Part shown: positions 15,979 to 25,967 of the stretch, piece after piece
How the letters are laid out: every line of letters starts with the position of its first letter
How positions within the stretch are numbered: the first letter of the stretch is position 1
From: an uncultured Oleiphilaceae bacterium
GTDB taxonomy: Bacteria; Pseudomonadota; Gammaproteobacteria; Pseudomonadales; Oleiphilaceae
DNA length: 64,000 nucleotides
Direction: 5' to 3'
Assembly (NCBI GenBank): GCA_913060665.1
Contig: CAJXUY010000011.1
Span: 1 to 64,000 of the forward strand
The notes under the pieces: generated by a model
What the model saw: only the letters and a program-made list of their open reading frames with translations
Told to the model about the DNA's origin: nothing
The model's database searches: none
Position numbers and translations under genes: made by a program

Positions 15979-17659
15979 CCTCGCCTCCCTGGTTAAGTTG
16001 CATTTGAAACTTAACTTTCAGAAAACGTGATGGGTCTTGCTGGATTTGCTTCATCCACAGGTCTTGCACTTGCTGGTCTGCCAGTATCTGCTCGGCGGTT
16101 AACTGTTGAACCTCAGTCGGCAAACCTTCTTGTTGCTCCGCGCCATCAGCTCGCTGGGGTTCATCACCTAACTCCCTTATCGATTCACCCTGTTCAGGTT
16201 GCTGGTTTTGACTCATCTGATTTATTTCATCAATTAGCGCCTGCACCAGGGCTCGGTTTTTAGTTGCTCCGATATGGCCGGGGGCTTTCTTGAGCACTTG
16301 ATCATAGGTTTTAACCGCGTCTAAATATAACTGACCTTGCGCCTGCGCATTCGCTAAATTAAACATGCCATCAACCGTTTCTATCTGAGTAAAAAGCTCT
16401 GCAGCTGTTTTAAAGTTCTCGTTGTAGTAATAAGCGATACCTTTCCACGCGCTATCATGAAACCTCTGTGCAGCAGTCTCATAGTCACCCCGCTCAAAAT
16501 ACCAGCGGCCCTGTTGATCGGGTGTCAGCCATAGATTCATAAATGATGCACCGAGTTGGTCGAGTACCCTATCACCAGAGTGTGCCACTTGCGAGCCCTC
16601 TTGAGGCTCAGTTTTAGCAACGTTGTTTGCATTCACCTCAGGGGTATATACGCTGCTATTGATCAGCAATAGTAATAAACACCAATGCAACGACCAGCCC
16701 TTACGGAACCAAACCAGAAAAATCAATGCAAACGGAAACAGCAGATAATAGCCTGCATCGACCCATGGTCGGTTTTCATCATCAACATTGGCCAAATGGT
16801 TATTGATGTTACGGTTAAGGCGCTGAACATCTGAATTATCTAAGGTCAGTGACTGATAAACACCTCCGTTATCACGAGCTAATGCGGTCAATTCTGACTG
16901 TGCTAGAGGCAAATAGCCTTCTTCAGTTGCCCCATGACCTTGAGGAGAATCTGCTTGCTCTGACATACCCACACCCCATATCAAAAGCTGGTGAGGCGCT
17001 TCAGAAAAGTATTGTTTAAAACGGCTTGCAGACTGAGGCGACACACCGTCACCCATCAACAATATCGAACCTGGCATATCAGCACCTTTAAGCATCGTAT
17101 CTGCCAACGGCAATGCTGCTTCAGGAAAGTTACCAGACTTGGGCATCATCTCTGAAACAACGGCATTTAGAAATTGAAACATAATATCAGGGTCATTAGT
17201 CAATGGGATCACCCGGTGGGCACTACCTGAATAAACAATCAACCCCGTTCTTGACCCTGACCGAAGCGCCAAGAGGTCGGTTATCTTTTGTTTGGCCCGC
17301 TCTAACCGGCTTGGCTGAATATCAGTTTGATTCATGCTGTCTGACAGTGCCAACGCAATCACCAATGCAGCTTCATCTTGAACAAACGGTAAAGGCTTGC
17401 GTTCCCAGCTTGGCCCCGCCACCGCCACTACGCAGAGCACCATCGCCAATACACTTAAACTAATAGGGTTGAGCCACGCTCCACGCGCACCTTTTACTGT
17501 GAGAGCCTTAAGTAGGTGAGGTGCAATCGTCTTTTGCCAATGAGCTACCGGATCTTTTAGCCGTTTAGCGTAAAGCACTGTGAATATTAGGGGGATAAGC
17601 CCAAGCAACCACCAAGGTCTTAAGAAGTGAAAGGCCGTTAACTGATCAACATCAAACAT
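15971..17659 (-). CDS. batB: BatB-BatC fusion: VWA domain plus TPR repeats
   Basis: A 562-residue membrane protein with TM helices near 12-30 and 60-80, a periplasmic VWA domain (about 90-285), a TM near 300-320 and TM-rich linker, then TPR-like repeats (ARFHDSAWKGIAYYYNENFK and FNLANAQAQGQLYLDAVKTYDQ, about 395-470) and an acidic/Gln-rich tail. It joins what are separate BatB and BatC in some bacteria. The MIDAS-like stretch reads ALALSDSM, so the first Asp of DxSxS is Ala. It overlaps BatA by 8 bp. Confidence 0.83.
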   Translation of the reverse strand: MFDVDQLTAFHFLRPWWLLGLIPLIFTVLYAKRLKDPVAHWQKTIAPHLLKALTVKGARGAWLNPISLSVLAMVLCVVAVAGPSWERKPLPFVQDEAALVIALALSDSMNQTDIQPSRLERAKQKITDLLALRSGSRTGLIVYSGSAHRVIPLTNDPDIMFQFLNAVVSEMMPKSGNFPEAALPLADTMLKGADMPGSILLMGDGVSPQSASRFKQYFSEAPHQLLIWGVGMSEQADSPQGHGATEEGYLPLAQSELTALARDNGGVYQSLTLDNSDVQRLNRNINNHLANVDDENRPWVDAGYYLLFPFALIFLVWFRKGWSLHWCLLLLLINSSVYTPEVNANNVAKTEPQEGSQVAHSGDRVLDQLGASFMNLWLTPDQQGRWYFERGDYETAAQRFHDSAWKGIAYYYNENFKTAAELFTQIETVDGMFNLANAQAQGQLYLDAVKTYDQVLKKAPGHIGATKNRALVQALIDEINQMSQNQQPEQGESIRELGDEPQRADGAEQQEGLPTEVQQLTAEQILADQQVQDLWMKQIQQDPSRFLKVKFQMQLNQGGEGD

Positions 17660-18647
17660 CCGTCATGCCTCGCTGATTGTTATACGAGACGAAGGTCATT
17701 AGTGAAAAAAACAATAGATAACCGACCATTACAATTGATAACAAATAGTGATGCAAACTCTGTTTAGGACGATAACTCAATGACTCGAAAATCGCGGGTT
17801 CCAGTTCATTGATTTGACCATAGACATACTCTAGTTGCTCTCGATCAAGGGCTTGGTAATAGCCTCCTGACGTAATTTCAGCTATGCGTTGTAAGGTGTC
17901 AATATCCAACGCCTCTTCGCCCGCTGTTTCAGGGTCACCAATAGCGATCGTGTAGATCGTCACTCCTAGCTGATCAGCCACCTTTGCCGCGTCAACGGGG
18001 GGCACTTTACTGCCCGTATCATTACCATCGGTTAACACCACCAGTACCCGATTTTCAGTATCGCTATGTTCAAATGCTTTAATGGATAGACCAATAGCAT
18101 CACCCAGCGCCGTACTCATCCCCGCCATGCCGGCCTGAGTCTCTGTTAATAAAGTCAACCAGGTTTGATGGTCTTCAGTAAACGGGGCTTGTAAAAACGG
18201 TGCATCACCAAATACGATTAGCCCCAGTCGGTCATGTTCTCGCCGAGCTACAAACTCTGTTAGTACCGACTTTAACGCGGTTAACCGGTCGATTTGCTCG
18301 CTTTTTTCATTCAAAAAGTCTGTCGCCTCCATTGACCCCGAAAGATCAACCGCAATCATCAGGTCCCGACCCGATTTCTCAATCACGATAGGCTCGCCCA
18401 CATATTGGGGTTTTGCCATGGCCACCACAATAAGCCCCCATGAAACCAACAGCCACGCCTTTTGAAATAACATACGTTCAAGCACCACTGCACCGCGACT
18501 CGGCTTTTCACCGGTGAGTTCAACCAAACGTCTAAAAAAAGGCACTTTAACCGAGCTTTTACGCTCTTTGTAGGCGGGTAGTAAAAAATAAGCGAACAGC
18601 GGTAAAGGCAGCGCCAAGATCAACCAAGGATAAGCAAATTCAACCAC
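17652..18647 (-). CDS. batA: BatA-like VWA membrane protein
   Basis: A 331-residue protein with TM helices near 8-25 and 63-80, a VWA domain with a complete MIDAS (DLSGSM at 101-106, later TDGNDTG) and a C-terminal TM near 305-325. VWA domains bind metal-dependent ligands; with MoxR AAA+ ATPases they form chaperone-like complexes thought to mature periplasmic or membrane proteins. It overlaps both neighbours by 8 bp. Confidence 0.88.
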   Translation of the reverse strand: MVEFAYPWLILALPLPLFAYFLLPAYKERKSSVKVPFFRRLVELTGEKPSRGAVVLERMLFQKAWLLVSWGLIVVAMAKPQYVGEPIVIEKSGRDLMIAVDLSGSMEATDFLNEKSEQIDRLTALKSVLTEFVARREHDRLGLIVFGDAPFLQAPFTEDHQTWLTLLTETQAGMAGMSTALGDAIGLSIKAFEHSDTENRVLVVLTDGNDTGSKVPPVDAAKVADQLGVTIYTIAIGDPETAGEEALDIDTLQRIAEITSGGYYQALDREQLEYVYGQINELEPAIFESLSYRPKQSLHHYLLSIVMVGYLLFFSLMTFVSYNNQRGMTDV

Positions 18648-19191
18648 CGCTCACCCCGCTAATCGATGATGGAGTAGTAGGGAAATCTTGATGTGTTTTA
18701 ATCCATTCACGGGTGCGCACCACCAAGGCATCGACCTGTTCATCGCTCAATGACCACTGCTCCCGACGTTGATAGGCGATAGTGTTCAGCTGCTGCCCCA
18801 ACGCATCATTGAAAGCTGGCCCAGCGTAATGGTTGCTCAAGAATTCAAGCCAAGGTTCACCAGACAATGATGCGATGTTTTCTCGTGGGAATCGTTGCAA
18901 TGCGGTCGCCTTTAGTAAAAACGGTAAGCGAGACACCACCGTATAAGCGTCTTCGGTTAGCCTGAGTTGCGCCAGCTGCTTTAGTGCTTCTCTTCGATAA
19001 CGATTCCGCCACCAAAGCCTCACCTGGCGGTAAAGCAACCAGCAAAGCCCTAACACAAATAATACGAACAACAGCTTCCAACCGATCGTCTGAGGCATCC
19101 ACGAGACCGATTCCGGCAGATGAACTTCTTCAATACCGTGTAAATTATAATTGCCAAAAGTGCGGGCAAACGTTTTATCAACCTCCTCCAC
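18640..19191 (-). CDS. DUF4381 family membrane protein of the MoxR-Bat operon
   Basis: A 183-residue protein with one TM helix (about 34-54), a basic region (RQVRLWWRNRYRREALKQL) and a cytosolic helical domain. This is the DUF4381 gene that regularly lies between DUF58 and BatA in gammaproteobacterial MoxR operons. It overlaps the DUF58 stop at its start (1 bp) and the BatA start by 8 bp. Confidence 0.8.
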   Translation of the reverse strand: MEEVDKTFARTFGNYNLHGIEEVHLPESVSWMPQTIGWKLLFVLFVLGLCWLLYRQVRLWWRNRYRREALKQLAQLRLTEDAYTVVSRLPFLLKATALQRFPRENIASLSGEPWLEFLSNHYAGPAFNDALGQQLNTIAYQRREQWSLSDEQVDALVVRTREWIKTHQDFPTTPSSISGVSGG

Positions 19192-20150
19192 TATCGGCGC
19201 CCTCCTGTTAAAGCCGATTGGCCGAGAGCAAGCCGCACTTGATCTTGAACCGGCGCCTCGGTATCAATGGGGATAACCGGCACGCCATACTTTCTGAGTT
19301 CCCCTTGTAAAAAATCAACCGAACTGACAAACCCTTCAGTAAAGCGTTGTTGCAGTTGATGCTTTCGAGCATCCACTTCAATCTGAACATCCCCATCACT
19401 GACCACGAGTCGTTGATGGTCAGGGAGTTCTTTTTCGAGAGGATCAAAAATAAGAGGCACGATAAGATCGTTGTGTATCGTGAGTCGTTTGATCCGTTTA
19501 ATAGTTTCTGCGTTCCAACCGCTCATATCGCTCACTACCACAATAAGATAATCATGGCCGCACAGCCTTTCTGCCTCTTGCAGTGCATGGTTAAGCTGAT
19601 CACTATTCTGCACGTTGGTTTGTCGTGCATTGAGTACGTGATTCATGGTGGTGATTTGATGCAGAACCTGAAGCGCTGTTTTTCGACTGCGTTGAGGTTT
19701 TATTTCGTTAATATCACGATCATTAAATACCAGTGCTCCCACACGGTCACCGACCGCTAAGGTTCTCCAGATACTCAGTGCGGCCATTTCAGCGGCCACC
19801 ACAGATTTCATTTTGACCCGACTACCAAAAAACATCGATACGCGCTGATCGACTAATAACAAAACACTTCGTTCTCGTTCTTCGGTGTAGACCCTGACAT
19901 GGGGCTTCTTGGTGCGATTGGTCACCTTCCAATCAAGGGTTCTTATGTCATCACCAGGACGATAGTGTCGCAACTCTTCAAAGTTAAGCCCTCTGCCCCG
20001 TAGTTTTGAAGCATGCCGCCCCGCCAAAATACTTTGCATCGCTTGCTTGGGTAAAAAACTAAAACCTGCTGTTAAGTGCTGCATCGCCACTAGTTGCTGA
20101 AAATCAGCATAGACCTTGTGATCTGGTTTTTCTGGTCGCGTTTCAGCCAT
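19191..20150 (-). CDS. DUF58 protein of the MoxR-Bat operon
   Basis: A 319-residue soluble protein with the DUF58 signature LRHYRPGDDIRTLDWKVTNR, followed by VRVYTEERERSVLLLVDQR, which begins a VWA-like fold. DUF58 proteins act with MoxR ATPases as adaptors. It starts 14 bp after the MoxR gene. Together the six genes form a continuous minus-strand operon. Confidence 0.9.
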   Translation of the reverse strand: MAETRPEKPDHKVYADFQQLVAMQHLTAGFSFLPKQAMQSILAGRHASKLRGRGLNFEELRHYRPGDDIRTLDWKVTNRTKKPHVRVYTEERERSVLLLVDQRVSMFFGSRVKMKSVVAAEMAALSIWRTLAVGDRVGALVFNDRDINEIKPQRSRKTALQVLHQITTMNHVLNARQTNVQNSDQLNHALQEAERLCGHDYLIVVVSDMSGWNAETIKRIKRLTIHNDLIVPLIFDPLEKELPDHQRLVVSDGDVQIEVDARKHQLQQRFTEGFVSSVDFLQGELRKYGVPVIPIDTEAPVQDQVRLALGQSALTGGRR

Positions 20151-20164
20151 AACCCGATTACCCG

Positions 20165-21136
20165 TTATGCAACGGCCACTTGCCGAATAATTTCGTCTAT
20201 TACCTTATCACTGGTAACCCCTTCGGCAGCCGCCTCATAGCTCAATATCAGGCGATGGCGCAATACTGCTGGCAGTACCGAACGAACATCATCTGGGTCT
20301 ACGAAGTCTTTACCTTGAAGCCACCCATAAGCACGGGAGGCTTTGTCTAGATTAATAGAGGCACGAGGGCTTGAGCCGACGCTAATCCATTGCGCTAAAG
20401 GACTATCGGGATACCGCTCCGGGTGACGGGTAGCCATGACTAATGCGACCATATACTGTTCGACATGTTCAGATACATGCAGTTCATGAATCTCAGCTCT
20501 GGCAGAAAAGATATGTTCTTGTGAAATGTTTACACGCTTAATATCAGGCGATACCTGCTCTTCGTTTCGCATCAGTCTGATAATCTCTAACTCGGCATGA
20601 TCATCAGGGTAGTCAATATTAACCTTCATCAAAAAGCGATCCATCTGCGCTTCGGGCAATGGATAGGTTCCTTCTTGCTCGATGGGGTTCTGGGTGGCAA
20701 GCACCATAAACAAAGGGGGTAATGGGTATGTCTTACCTGCGACGGTTACCTGCCGCTCCTCCATAGCCTCGAGTAGCGCAGATTGAACTTTAGCAGGGGC
20801 TCGATTGATTTCATCCGCTAATACAAGGTTGGCGAAAATAGGCCCTGGCTGGAATGTTAGCTGTTCCGCGCCACCGTCCGAGTGATATATCTCAGTACCA
20901 GTGACATCTGAGGGCAAGAGGTCTGGCGTAAACTGTATGCGGCCTAACTCAGCGTCCATTACATTGGCTAAAGTTTTAATAGATCGAGTTTTGGCGGTTC
21001 CCGGTAGACCTTCTAACAATAGGTTTCCGTTGCAAAGCAAACTAACAATAATTTTTTCCACTACATCCGACTGGCCAATAACGGCAGCCTCCATTGCGGT
21101 TTGTAGCTTTTTAATCTCATCTAGGCTTTGCGTCAT
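20165..21136 (-). CDS. MoxR-family AAA+ ATPase
   Basis: A 323-residue ATPase with Walker A GLPGTAKT (43-50), Walker B LVLADEINRAP (about 105-115), the sensor ATQNPIEQEGTYPLPEAQ and arginine finger FLMKV region, then the C-terminal lid (VGSSPRASINLDKASRAYG). MoxR proteins act as chaperone-like ATPases on the VWA proteins encoded beside them. It is the first gene of the operon running to 14,599. Confidence 0.95.
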   Translation of the reverse strand: MTQSLDEIKKLQTAMEAAVIGQSDVVEKIIVSLLCNGNLLLEGLPGTAKTRSIKTLANVMDAELGRIQFTPDLLPSDVTGTEIYHSDGGAEQLTFQPGPIFANLVLADEINRAPAKVQSALLEAMEERQVTVAGKTYPLPPLFMVLATQNPIEQEGTYPLPEAQMDRFLMKVNIDYPDDHAELEIIRLMRNEEQVSPDIKRVNISQEHIFSARAEIHELHVSEHVEQYMVALVMATRHPERYPDSPLAQWISVGSSPRASINLDKASRAYGWLQGKDFVDPDDVRSVLPAVLRHRLILSYEAAAEGVTSDKVIDEIIRQVAVA

Positions 21137-21209
21137 AGACGTTTCCTTTAAGCAGTTAATTGCATCGTTAAAATACTCAAGCGATGCGGGGTGTTAACGC
21201 AAAAAACAA

Positions 21210-21234
21210 AAACCCGCGAAATTATCGCGGGTTT
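21210..21234 (-). terminator. intrinsic terminator of the sulfatase gene
   Basis: A 10-bp perfect stem (AAACCCGCGA, loop AATTA, TCGCGGGTTT) lies about 20 bp beyond the sulfatase stop codon. Read on the minus strand it is followed by a U-rich stretch, so it ends the sulfatase transcript before the Bat operon. Confidence 0.85.
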
Positions 21235-21252
21235 CGTTGAACTACAACCGTA

Positions 21253-22791
21253 TTACTTGCCTTCTGATTTCGTCAAAAATTTATCATATACCGCTTCAAC
21301 CGACCACGAACCAGGCGCTTGACTTGGTGGGTATTGTTTAAAGGTCGACAAGAATTCAGCCGTAGTCGCCAAACCTAAATAGATATAAGGCGCTTTATCA
21401 ATCATCCAGTCATAATACGAGTTAGAGTTTTCTTCCGCTCGCCCCCAAGGGTCACGACGAAGGTTGGTGACTTTAGGCATCCGTAGCATCGTAAACGGTT
21501 CGGTCCAAAGCGCCATGGTCTTGCCACGATTCTCAGCATAGGTCATTTTCCAATCACCAATACGAATACCAACCGGGAAGGCTTCATCATTTAAATAATG
21601 ATAAACATTACGAGGCCCCTTCTTCTCTTTACCCGTTAAGTGAGGCAAAAAGTTATACCCATCCAAATGAATTTTCGCTGATTTTTTACCGAAAGACTTA
21701 CCTTTTAACATATCCGCTTTAAGCTTGGTGTCGCCTGCTGCGGCAGCGAGTGTTGGCATCCAATCGAGGTGAGACATAATTTCATTTGAGATTTTACCTG
21801 CAGGAATTTTACCCGGCCAGCGAACCATAGCAGGTACTCGATAAGCCCCTTCATAGTTGCTATTTTTCTCACCACGGAAAGGCGTAATACCCGCGTCAGG
21901 CCAAGTATTAAAGTGAACACCGTTATCGGTTGAATACATTACAATCGTGTTGTCTGCAATTTTTAGTTCATCTAGCTGGGTCAGCATCTCACCCACTAAT
22001 TCATCATGTGCCACCATCACATCATTGTAAAAGCCCTGCCCTGACTTACCCACATTCTTTTCTGCAATATGAGTGCGGAAGTGCATGCCGGTAGTATTAA
22101 GCCACACGAAAAATGGCGTTTTCTTTTTAACTGCTTTATCAATGAACTTTTTGGCCGCAGCGATAAACTCTTCATCTGCCGTTTCCATACGCTTCTTGGT
22201 TAAAGGGCCCGTATCTTCAATCTTTCCATCAGCATATGAATGAAGTACACCTCGAGGTCCGAACTTCTTTTTAAACTCAGGGTCTTTTGGGTAATCTTCA
22301 TCTTCAGGCTCTTCTTCTGCATTCAGATGGTAAAGGTTACCTAAGAACTCATCAAAGCCATGGTTAGTCGGGAGGTGTTTATCCTGATCGCCTAAATGGT
22401 TTTTACCAAACTGCCCCGTGGTATAGCCTTTATCTTTAAGCATTTCTGCAATCGTAATATCACGATCCTGCAAGCCTTCAGGCGCGCCTGGCAAACCCAC
22501 TTTAGTCATACCCGTTCGCAACCCAGACTGCCCGGTAATAAAGGTTGAACGTCCGGCTGTACAGCTTTGATCACCATAGTAATCAGTAAAGCGCACCCCT
22601 TCATTGGCGATGCGGTCGATATTAGGGGTGTGATACCCCATAATGCCATCACTGTAAGCACTGATATTAGTAATACCAATATCATCGCCCCAGATAATCA
22701 ATATATTCGGTTTTTCAGGTGCTGCGATCGCAACGCTGCTTAACGATAGAAACATGCCAGCGGTGACTATCGCCTTTTTAATAGGCATCAT
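21253..22791 (-). CDS. arylsulfatase-type sulfatase, exported
   Basis: A 512-residue protein with a signal peptide (about 1-24), then the alkaline-phosphatase-superfamily sulfatase fold. The metal-binding WGDDIG lies at 34-39 and the formylglycine motif CTAGR at 77-81, where C77 would be converted. A C-terminal region of about 110 residues holds GxPxxVYHYLNDE. Sulfatases cleave sulphate esters of polysaccharides, steroids or small organics, and the site marks it as active. The start is MMPIKK with AAGGA upstream. It sits next to a phosphatase and an esterase, all on the minus strand with separate 5' regions. Confidence 0.92.
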   Translation of the reverse strand: MMPIKKAIVTAGMFLSLSSVAIAAPEKPNILIIWGDDIGITNISAYSDGIMGYHTPNIDRIANEGVRFTDYYGDQSCTAGRSTFITGQSGLRTGMTKVGLPGAPEGLQDRDITIAEMLKDKGYTTGQFGKNHLGDQDKHLPTNHGFDEFLGNLYHLNAEEEPEDEDYPKDPEFKKKFGPRGVLHSYADGKIEDTGPLTKKRMETADEEFIAAAKKFIDKAVKKKTPFFVWLNTTGMHFRTHIAEKNVGKSGQGFYNDVMVAHDELVGEMLTQLDELKIADNTIVMYSTDNGVHFNTWPDAGITPFRGEKNSNYEGAYRVPAMVRWPGKIPAGKISNEIMSHLDWMPTLAAAAGDTKLKADMLKGKSFGKKSAKIHLDGYNFLPHLTGKEKKGPRNVYHYLNDEAFPVGIRIGDWKMTYAENRGKTMALWTEPFTMLRMPKVTNLRRDPWGRAEENSNSYYDWMIDKAPYIYLGLATTAEFLSTFKQYPPSQAPGSWSVEAVYDKFLTKSEGK

Positions 22792-22890
22792 ACTTAATTC
22801 CTTACTATTTTAGTCGGGTTTAAAAATGGGTACTTATTGTTATAGTCGTGATACATCATCATTTCTACTTTTGATCTAATAATAGTGACA

Positions 22891-24609
22891 CTATTCAAAC
22901 ACTTCTGACAAAACCTGCCCAAAGGCTCCTGAAGGCGGTTTTATGCCTAAATAAGCAGACAGTGTCGTGGCAATATCCACCGTATGCACTTTTCGTGTCA
23001 CGAACTCTGCATCAACTTCTGCGCCTGCAAAAACAATGGGGACATAGCTGTCGTAACGCCAAGGTGAACCATGTGTTGAGGCCACATCTATGCTATCAAA
23101 ATGATTGATAAACCAGTTTGGCTCAAACACAATATAAACATCACCTGAGCGTTTAGCATAAAAGTTATTACGAACCGCCTGATAAAGCGGTGTCTCTGGC
23201 AAATTACCTCGCTGTAATGCTTTACTCGAAACCGCCATTGAAATACCAGGTAGCGCCACCAGCTCTTTAACTAAAGCAGCTTCTAACGCCTGACGATCTA
23301 TTTCCTTATTGTCTATGACTGATTTACTAAGATATAGATAAGGGTGCTCATATTTTTCAATCAGCTTGCCATGAATATTAAACTGCTTTTTAAGTCGAAC
23401 AATCGCAGCCTCTTTACTCCATGACAATGGATTAATATAACCGGCTGAGATACCCATTGACTTTAAATAGCCGGGTGTTTCAGCCCCTCCATGGTCGGCA
23501 GAAAACACAATCAACGTGTTCTTCAAACCGACCTGTTTATCAATAAAAGTAAACAGCTCAGCCAAGCTGCGATCCAAACGCAAGATATTATCTTCAGACT
23601 CAAGGCTCGAAGGTCCAAACAAATGACCGACATAGTCTGTCGATGAAAAGCTGACACTTAGATAGTCCGTAATATCATCCTTGCCCAACTGTTCAGCCAC
23701 CAATAGTGTTTTGGCAAAGTCCAGTGTAATTTCATCTCCCGCAGGGCTAATGGTTAACAAGGTCGTATAGTATGCACTACCTCCCGGACCATAGGGGTGC
23801 GGGAAGGTTCGACCAAAATTCGCCAAACTCGTTTCCCACTTACGATCATCTGAATCACCAAATAAATAGGTCTTTTGGTCGTGCAGTAAACTCCAGGTTT
23901 TGTTGGCATACGTTTGTGGAACTTTCTTGGCGTTCCAATCACTCACCCATTTGGGGTACTGATCAAAGTAATAGTTACTGGTAACAAATTCACCTTTGGC
24001 TTTTGAGAACCAAAATGCTTTACCCGCATGCCCTGCCATAGCTACGGCAGCACGATCTTTTATTGAAACGCCATATACTTTCGCTTTACCGTTGGTATTA
24101 ACCTTTAACTCGTCACCCAGCGTGCTCACCATAATCGCCGCCGGCGAGCGGCCTTCTGTTTTGGCAGCTTTTTGAGTCGGGTCTATTTCGGTGTTGGCAT
24201 TAACATCAGCCCCTTGTGATAGCAGCTTATAATTAGGGTCTTCGATATTATAAGTCGTAAGCCCGGTCGCTCGATCAAGCCACAAGTTCCCCACCATACC
24301 GTGCACAGCCGGCTGGGCACCTGTAGCCAACGTGGTGTGACCGACAATCGTTTCGGTGTTAGCATGCTCATGGTGTGCATTCGTATATACCAGCCCCTGC
24401 TCCCATAAATATTTAAACCCGCCTTCTCCCAACCGGTCATAGTAACGAGTGGGTAGGTCTCCACGCAGCTGATCAACGGTCACCTGAAGAATCAGCTTGG
24501 GCTTATGTTTTATGGGCGAGTGATAATCTGCGCTAACGATGCTGGATAACCAAGGAACGGCGATCAGAAGACTTATAGATAAGTACTTTGATTTTCTGAA
24601 CAATGACAT
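22891..24609 (-). CDS. PafA-like alkaline phosphatase/phosphodiesterase, exported
   Basis: A 572-residue exported enzyme with signal peptide ending near ..SSIVSA. The N-terminal LQVTVDQLRGD carries the metal ligand Asp (D46). Following NTETIVGHTTLATGAQPAVHG, T87 sits where PafA-type enzymes have the threonine nucleophile. A later SADHGGAE supplies metal ligands. PafA phosphatases act on phosphate monoesters and are less inhibited by phosphate than PhoA. It may scavenge phosphate with the neighbouring sulfatase. The assignment of T87 is by alignment in my head. Confidence 0.85.
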   Translation of the reverse strand: MSLFRKSKYLSISLLIAVPWLSSIVSADYHSPIKHKPKLILQVTVDQLRGDLPTRYYDRLGEGGFKYLWEQGLVYTNAHHEHANTETIVGHTTLATGAQPAVHGMVGNLWLDRATGLTTYNIEDPNYKLLSQGADVNANTEIDPTQKAAKTEGRSPAAIMVSTLGDELKVNTNGKAKVYGVSIKDRAAVAMAGHAGKAFWFSKAKGEFVTSNYYFDQYPKWVSDWNAKKVPQTYANKTWSLLHDQKTYLFGDSDDRKWETSLANFGRTFPHPYGPGGSAYYTTLLTISPAGDEITLDFAKTLLVAEQLGKDDITDYLSVSFSSTDYVGHLFGPSSLESEDNILRLDRSLAELFTFIDKQVGLKNTLIVFSADHGGAETPGYLKSMGISAGYINPLSWSKEAAIVRLKKQFNIHGKLIEKYEHPYLYLSKSVIDNKEIDRQALEAALVKELVALPGISMAVSSKALQRGNLPETPLYQAVRNNFYAKRSGDVYIVFEPNWFINHFDSIDVASTHGSPWRYDSYVPIVFAGAEVDAEFVTRKVHTVDIATTLSAYLGIKPPSGAFGQVLSEVFE

Positions 24610-24668
24610 ATAGATCCCTTTAATGCTATTTCATTGACGAATAGACTAACGTATTTCATTCATGGCAA

Positions 24669-25967
24669 TCAACCATCTACACTCACATTGTCTGTCGCTA
24701 AATGGCTTTTTTGATTCTGCTTACTTATATAGTCGTTATATAACCATTCTGCAAAACGAACAACACCATTAAGCACATGCTCACTTCTAACCGATGGAAA
24801 TACATCAAACGCATGTTGCGCGCCAGTGATTTCAGAATACACCACAGGATTGGCAGAGGCATGTTTTAGGCGTTCAACAAAATAGCGAGTTTCGTCTGTT
24901 GATACCAAGGTATCTTTATCACCCTGAATCACCATAAACGGGGGTGATTTTTTATGGATATGATTAATGGGAGACGCCAGTCGATACAGTTCAGGGTTAG
25001 CCTGCTTAGATGATTTTAGTATCGATTTTTCTAAAATATCTTCCAGCCCTTTGTGATATTGAAGCCTTTTTTCGTCTAAGAAATCATAAATGCCATAAAA
25101 CGGGACACACCCATTAACACTCGTATCTTCGCTTTCAAATCCAGGCTGAAAGGCAGCAAGATTTTCGGTTAATGACAATAACGAGCTGAGGTGTCCACCT
25201 GCAGAGCCGCCTGTGACCACAATAAAATCGGGGTTACCCCCGTACCCTGCAATATGTTTCTTGACCCAAATCAGCGCTTTTTTACAATCAATAATATGCT
25301 CAGGAAACGTTGCCTTAGGGCTCAGACGGTAGTCTATCGCCACACACACCCAGCCTATTTCAGCCAAGCGGTTCATCAACGGTATGCCTTGTTCATTCTT
25401 ACTACCCATTTTATGAGTCCAGGCGCCACCATGAATCTGAAACAACACCGGAGCATTCTCTACAGGTCGTTTACCACGCCTGATATCGAGTTTTAGCTTA
25501 AGCCCGTCGACTTTTTCATAAACAATATTCTTATGCACCTCAACATCTTGCGATCGAAGAGAGTCAAAAGGCCTTGCTAGCTGGCGCTTACTCGGTTTTT
25601 TGTCGCCTTGATAGTTAATGTTAGCGCACAGTGCATCTCTATAATTCGTACCTAACTCGTTTACCAGACTACGTTCAACCTCTTCTTCGGCCAAGTTAGC
25701 TTGCAGTTGGTACATTGTCATTCCCCACCAGGATATGAGTAACGTAAGCAACCCTAATGAGCCCCAAAAGCCTTCGACCACACCACCAGCAACAAATAAT
25801 AATGTAACCGCGACCTGAAAAGCCAAGTGATGCCATACCAGTTCGCCTACCAGCCAACCCGAAAGAAAGCTGATAGCAACCCCTTTGGAGTGTTTGTATG
25901 CAGGGTAGAATAGGTTATAGGTAAAGCAGGCGCTAATCAGCGTTAACAGGATAAAGAGAGCAGTCAT
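24669..25967 (-). CDS. alpha/beta hydrolase of the HSL-type esterase/lipase family, membrane-anchored
   Basis: A 432-residue protein with three or four hydrophobic helices in its first 85 residues and a soluble hydrolase domain. It shows HGGAW (179-183) for the oxyanion hole, GGSAGG with nucleophile S255, acid D352 within GDKDTL, and H385 in GAQHAF. The fold accepts short-chain esters or lipids. The membrane N-terminus is an unusual addition that would hold it at the inner membrane. Confidence 0.87.
   Translation of the reverse strand: MTALFILLTLISACFTYNLFYPAYKHSKGVAISFLSGWLVGELVWHHLAFQVAVTLLFVAGGVVEGFWGSLGLLTLLISWWGMTMYQLQANLAEEEVERSLVNELGTNYRDALCANINYQGDKKPSKRQLARPFDSLRSQDVEVHKNIVYEKVDGLKLKLDIRRGKRPVENAPVLFQIHGGAWTHKMGSKNEQGIPLMNRLAEIGWVCVAIDYRLSPKATFPEHIIDCKKALIWVKKHIAGYGGNPDFIVVTGGSAGGHLSSLLSLTENLAAFQPGFESEDTSVNGCVPFYGIYDFLDEKRLQYHKGLEDILEKSILKSSKQANPELYRLASPINHIHKKSPPFMVIQGDKDTLVSTDETRYFVERLKHASANPVVYSEITGAQHAFDVFPSVRSEHVLNGVVRFAEWLYNDYISKQNQKSHLATDNVSVDG

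Noticed and set aside
19347-19760. 137-codon plus-strand ORF
   Set aside because: It lies antisense inside the intact DUF58 gene, which has clear family motifs; no binding site or protein-like pattern.
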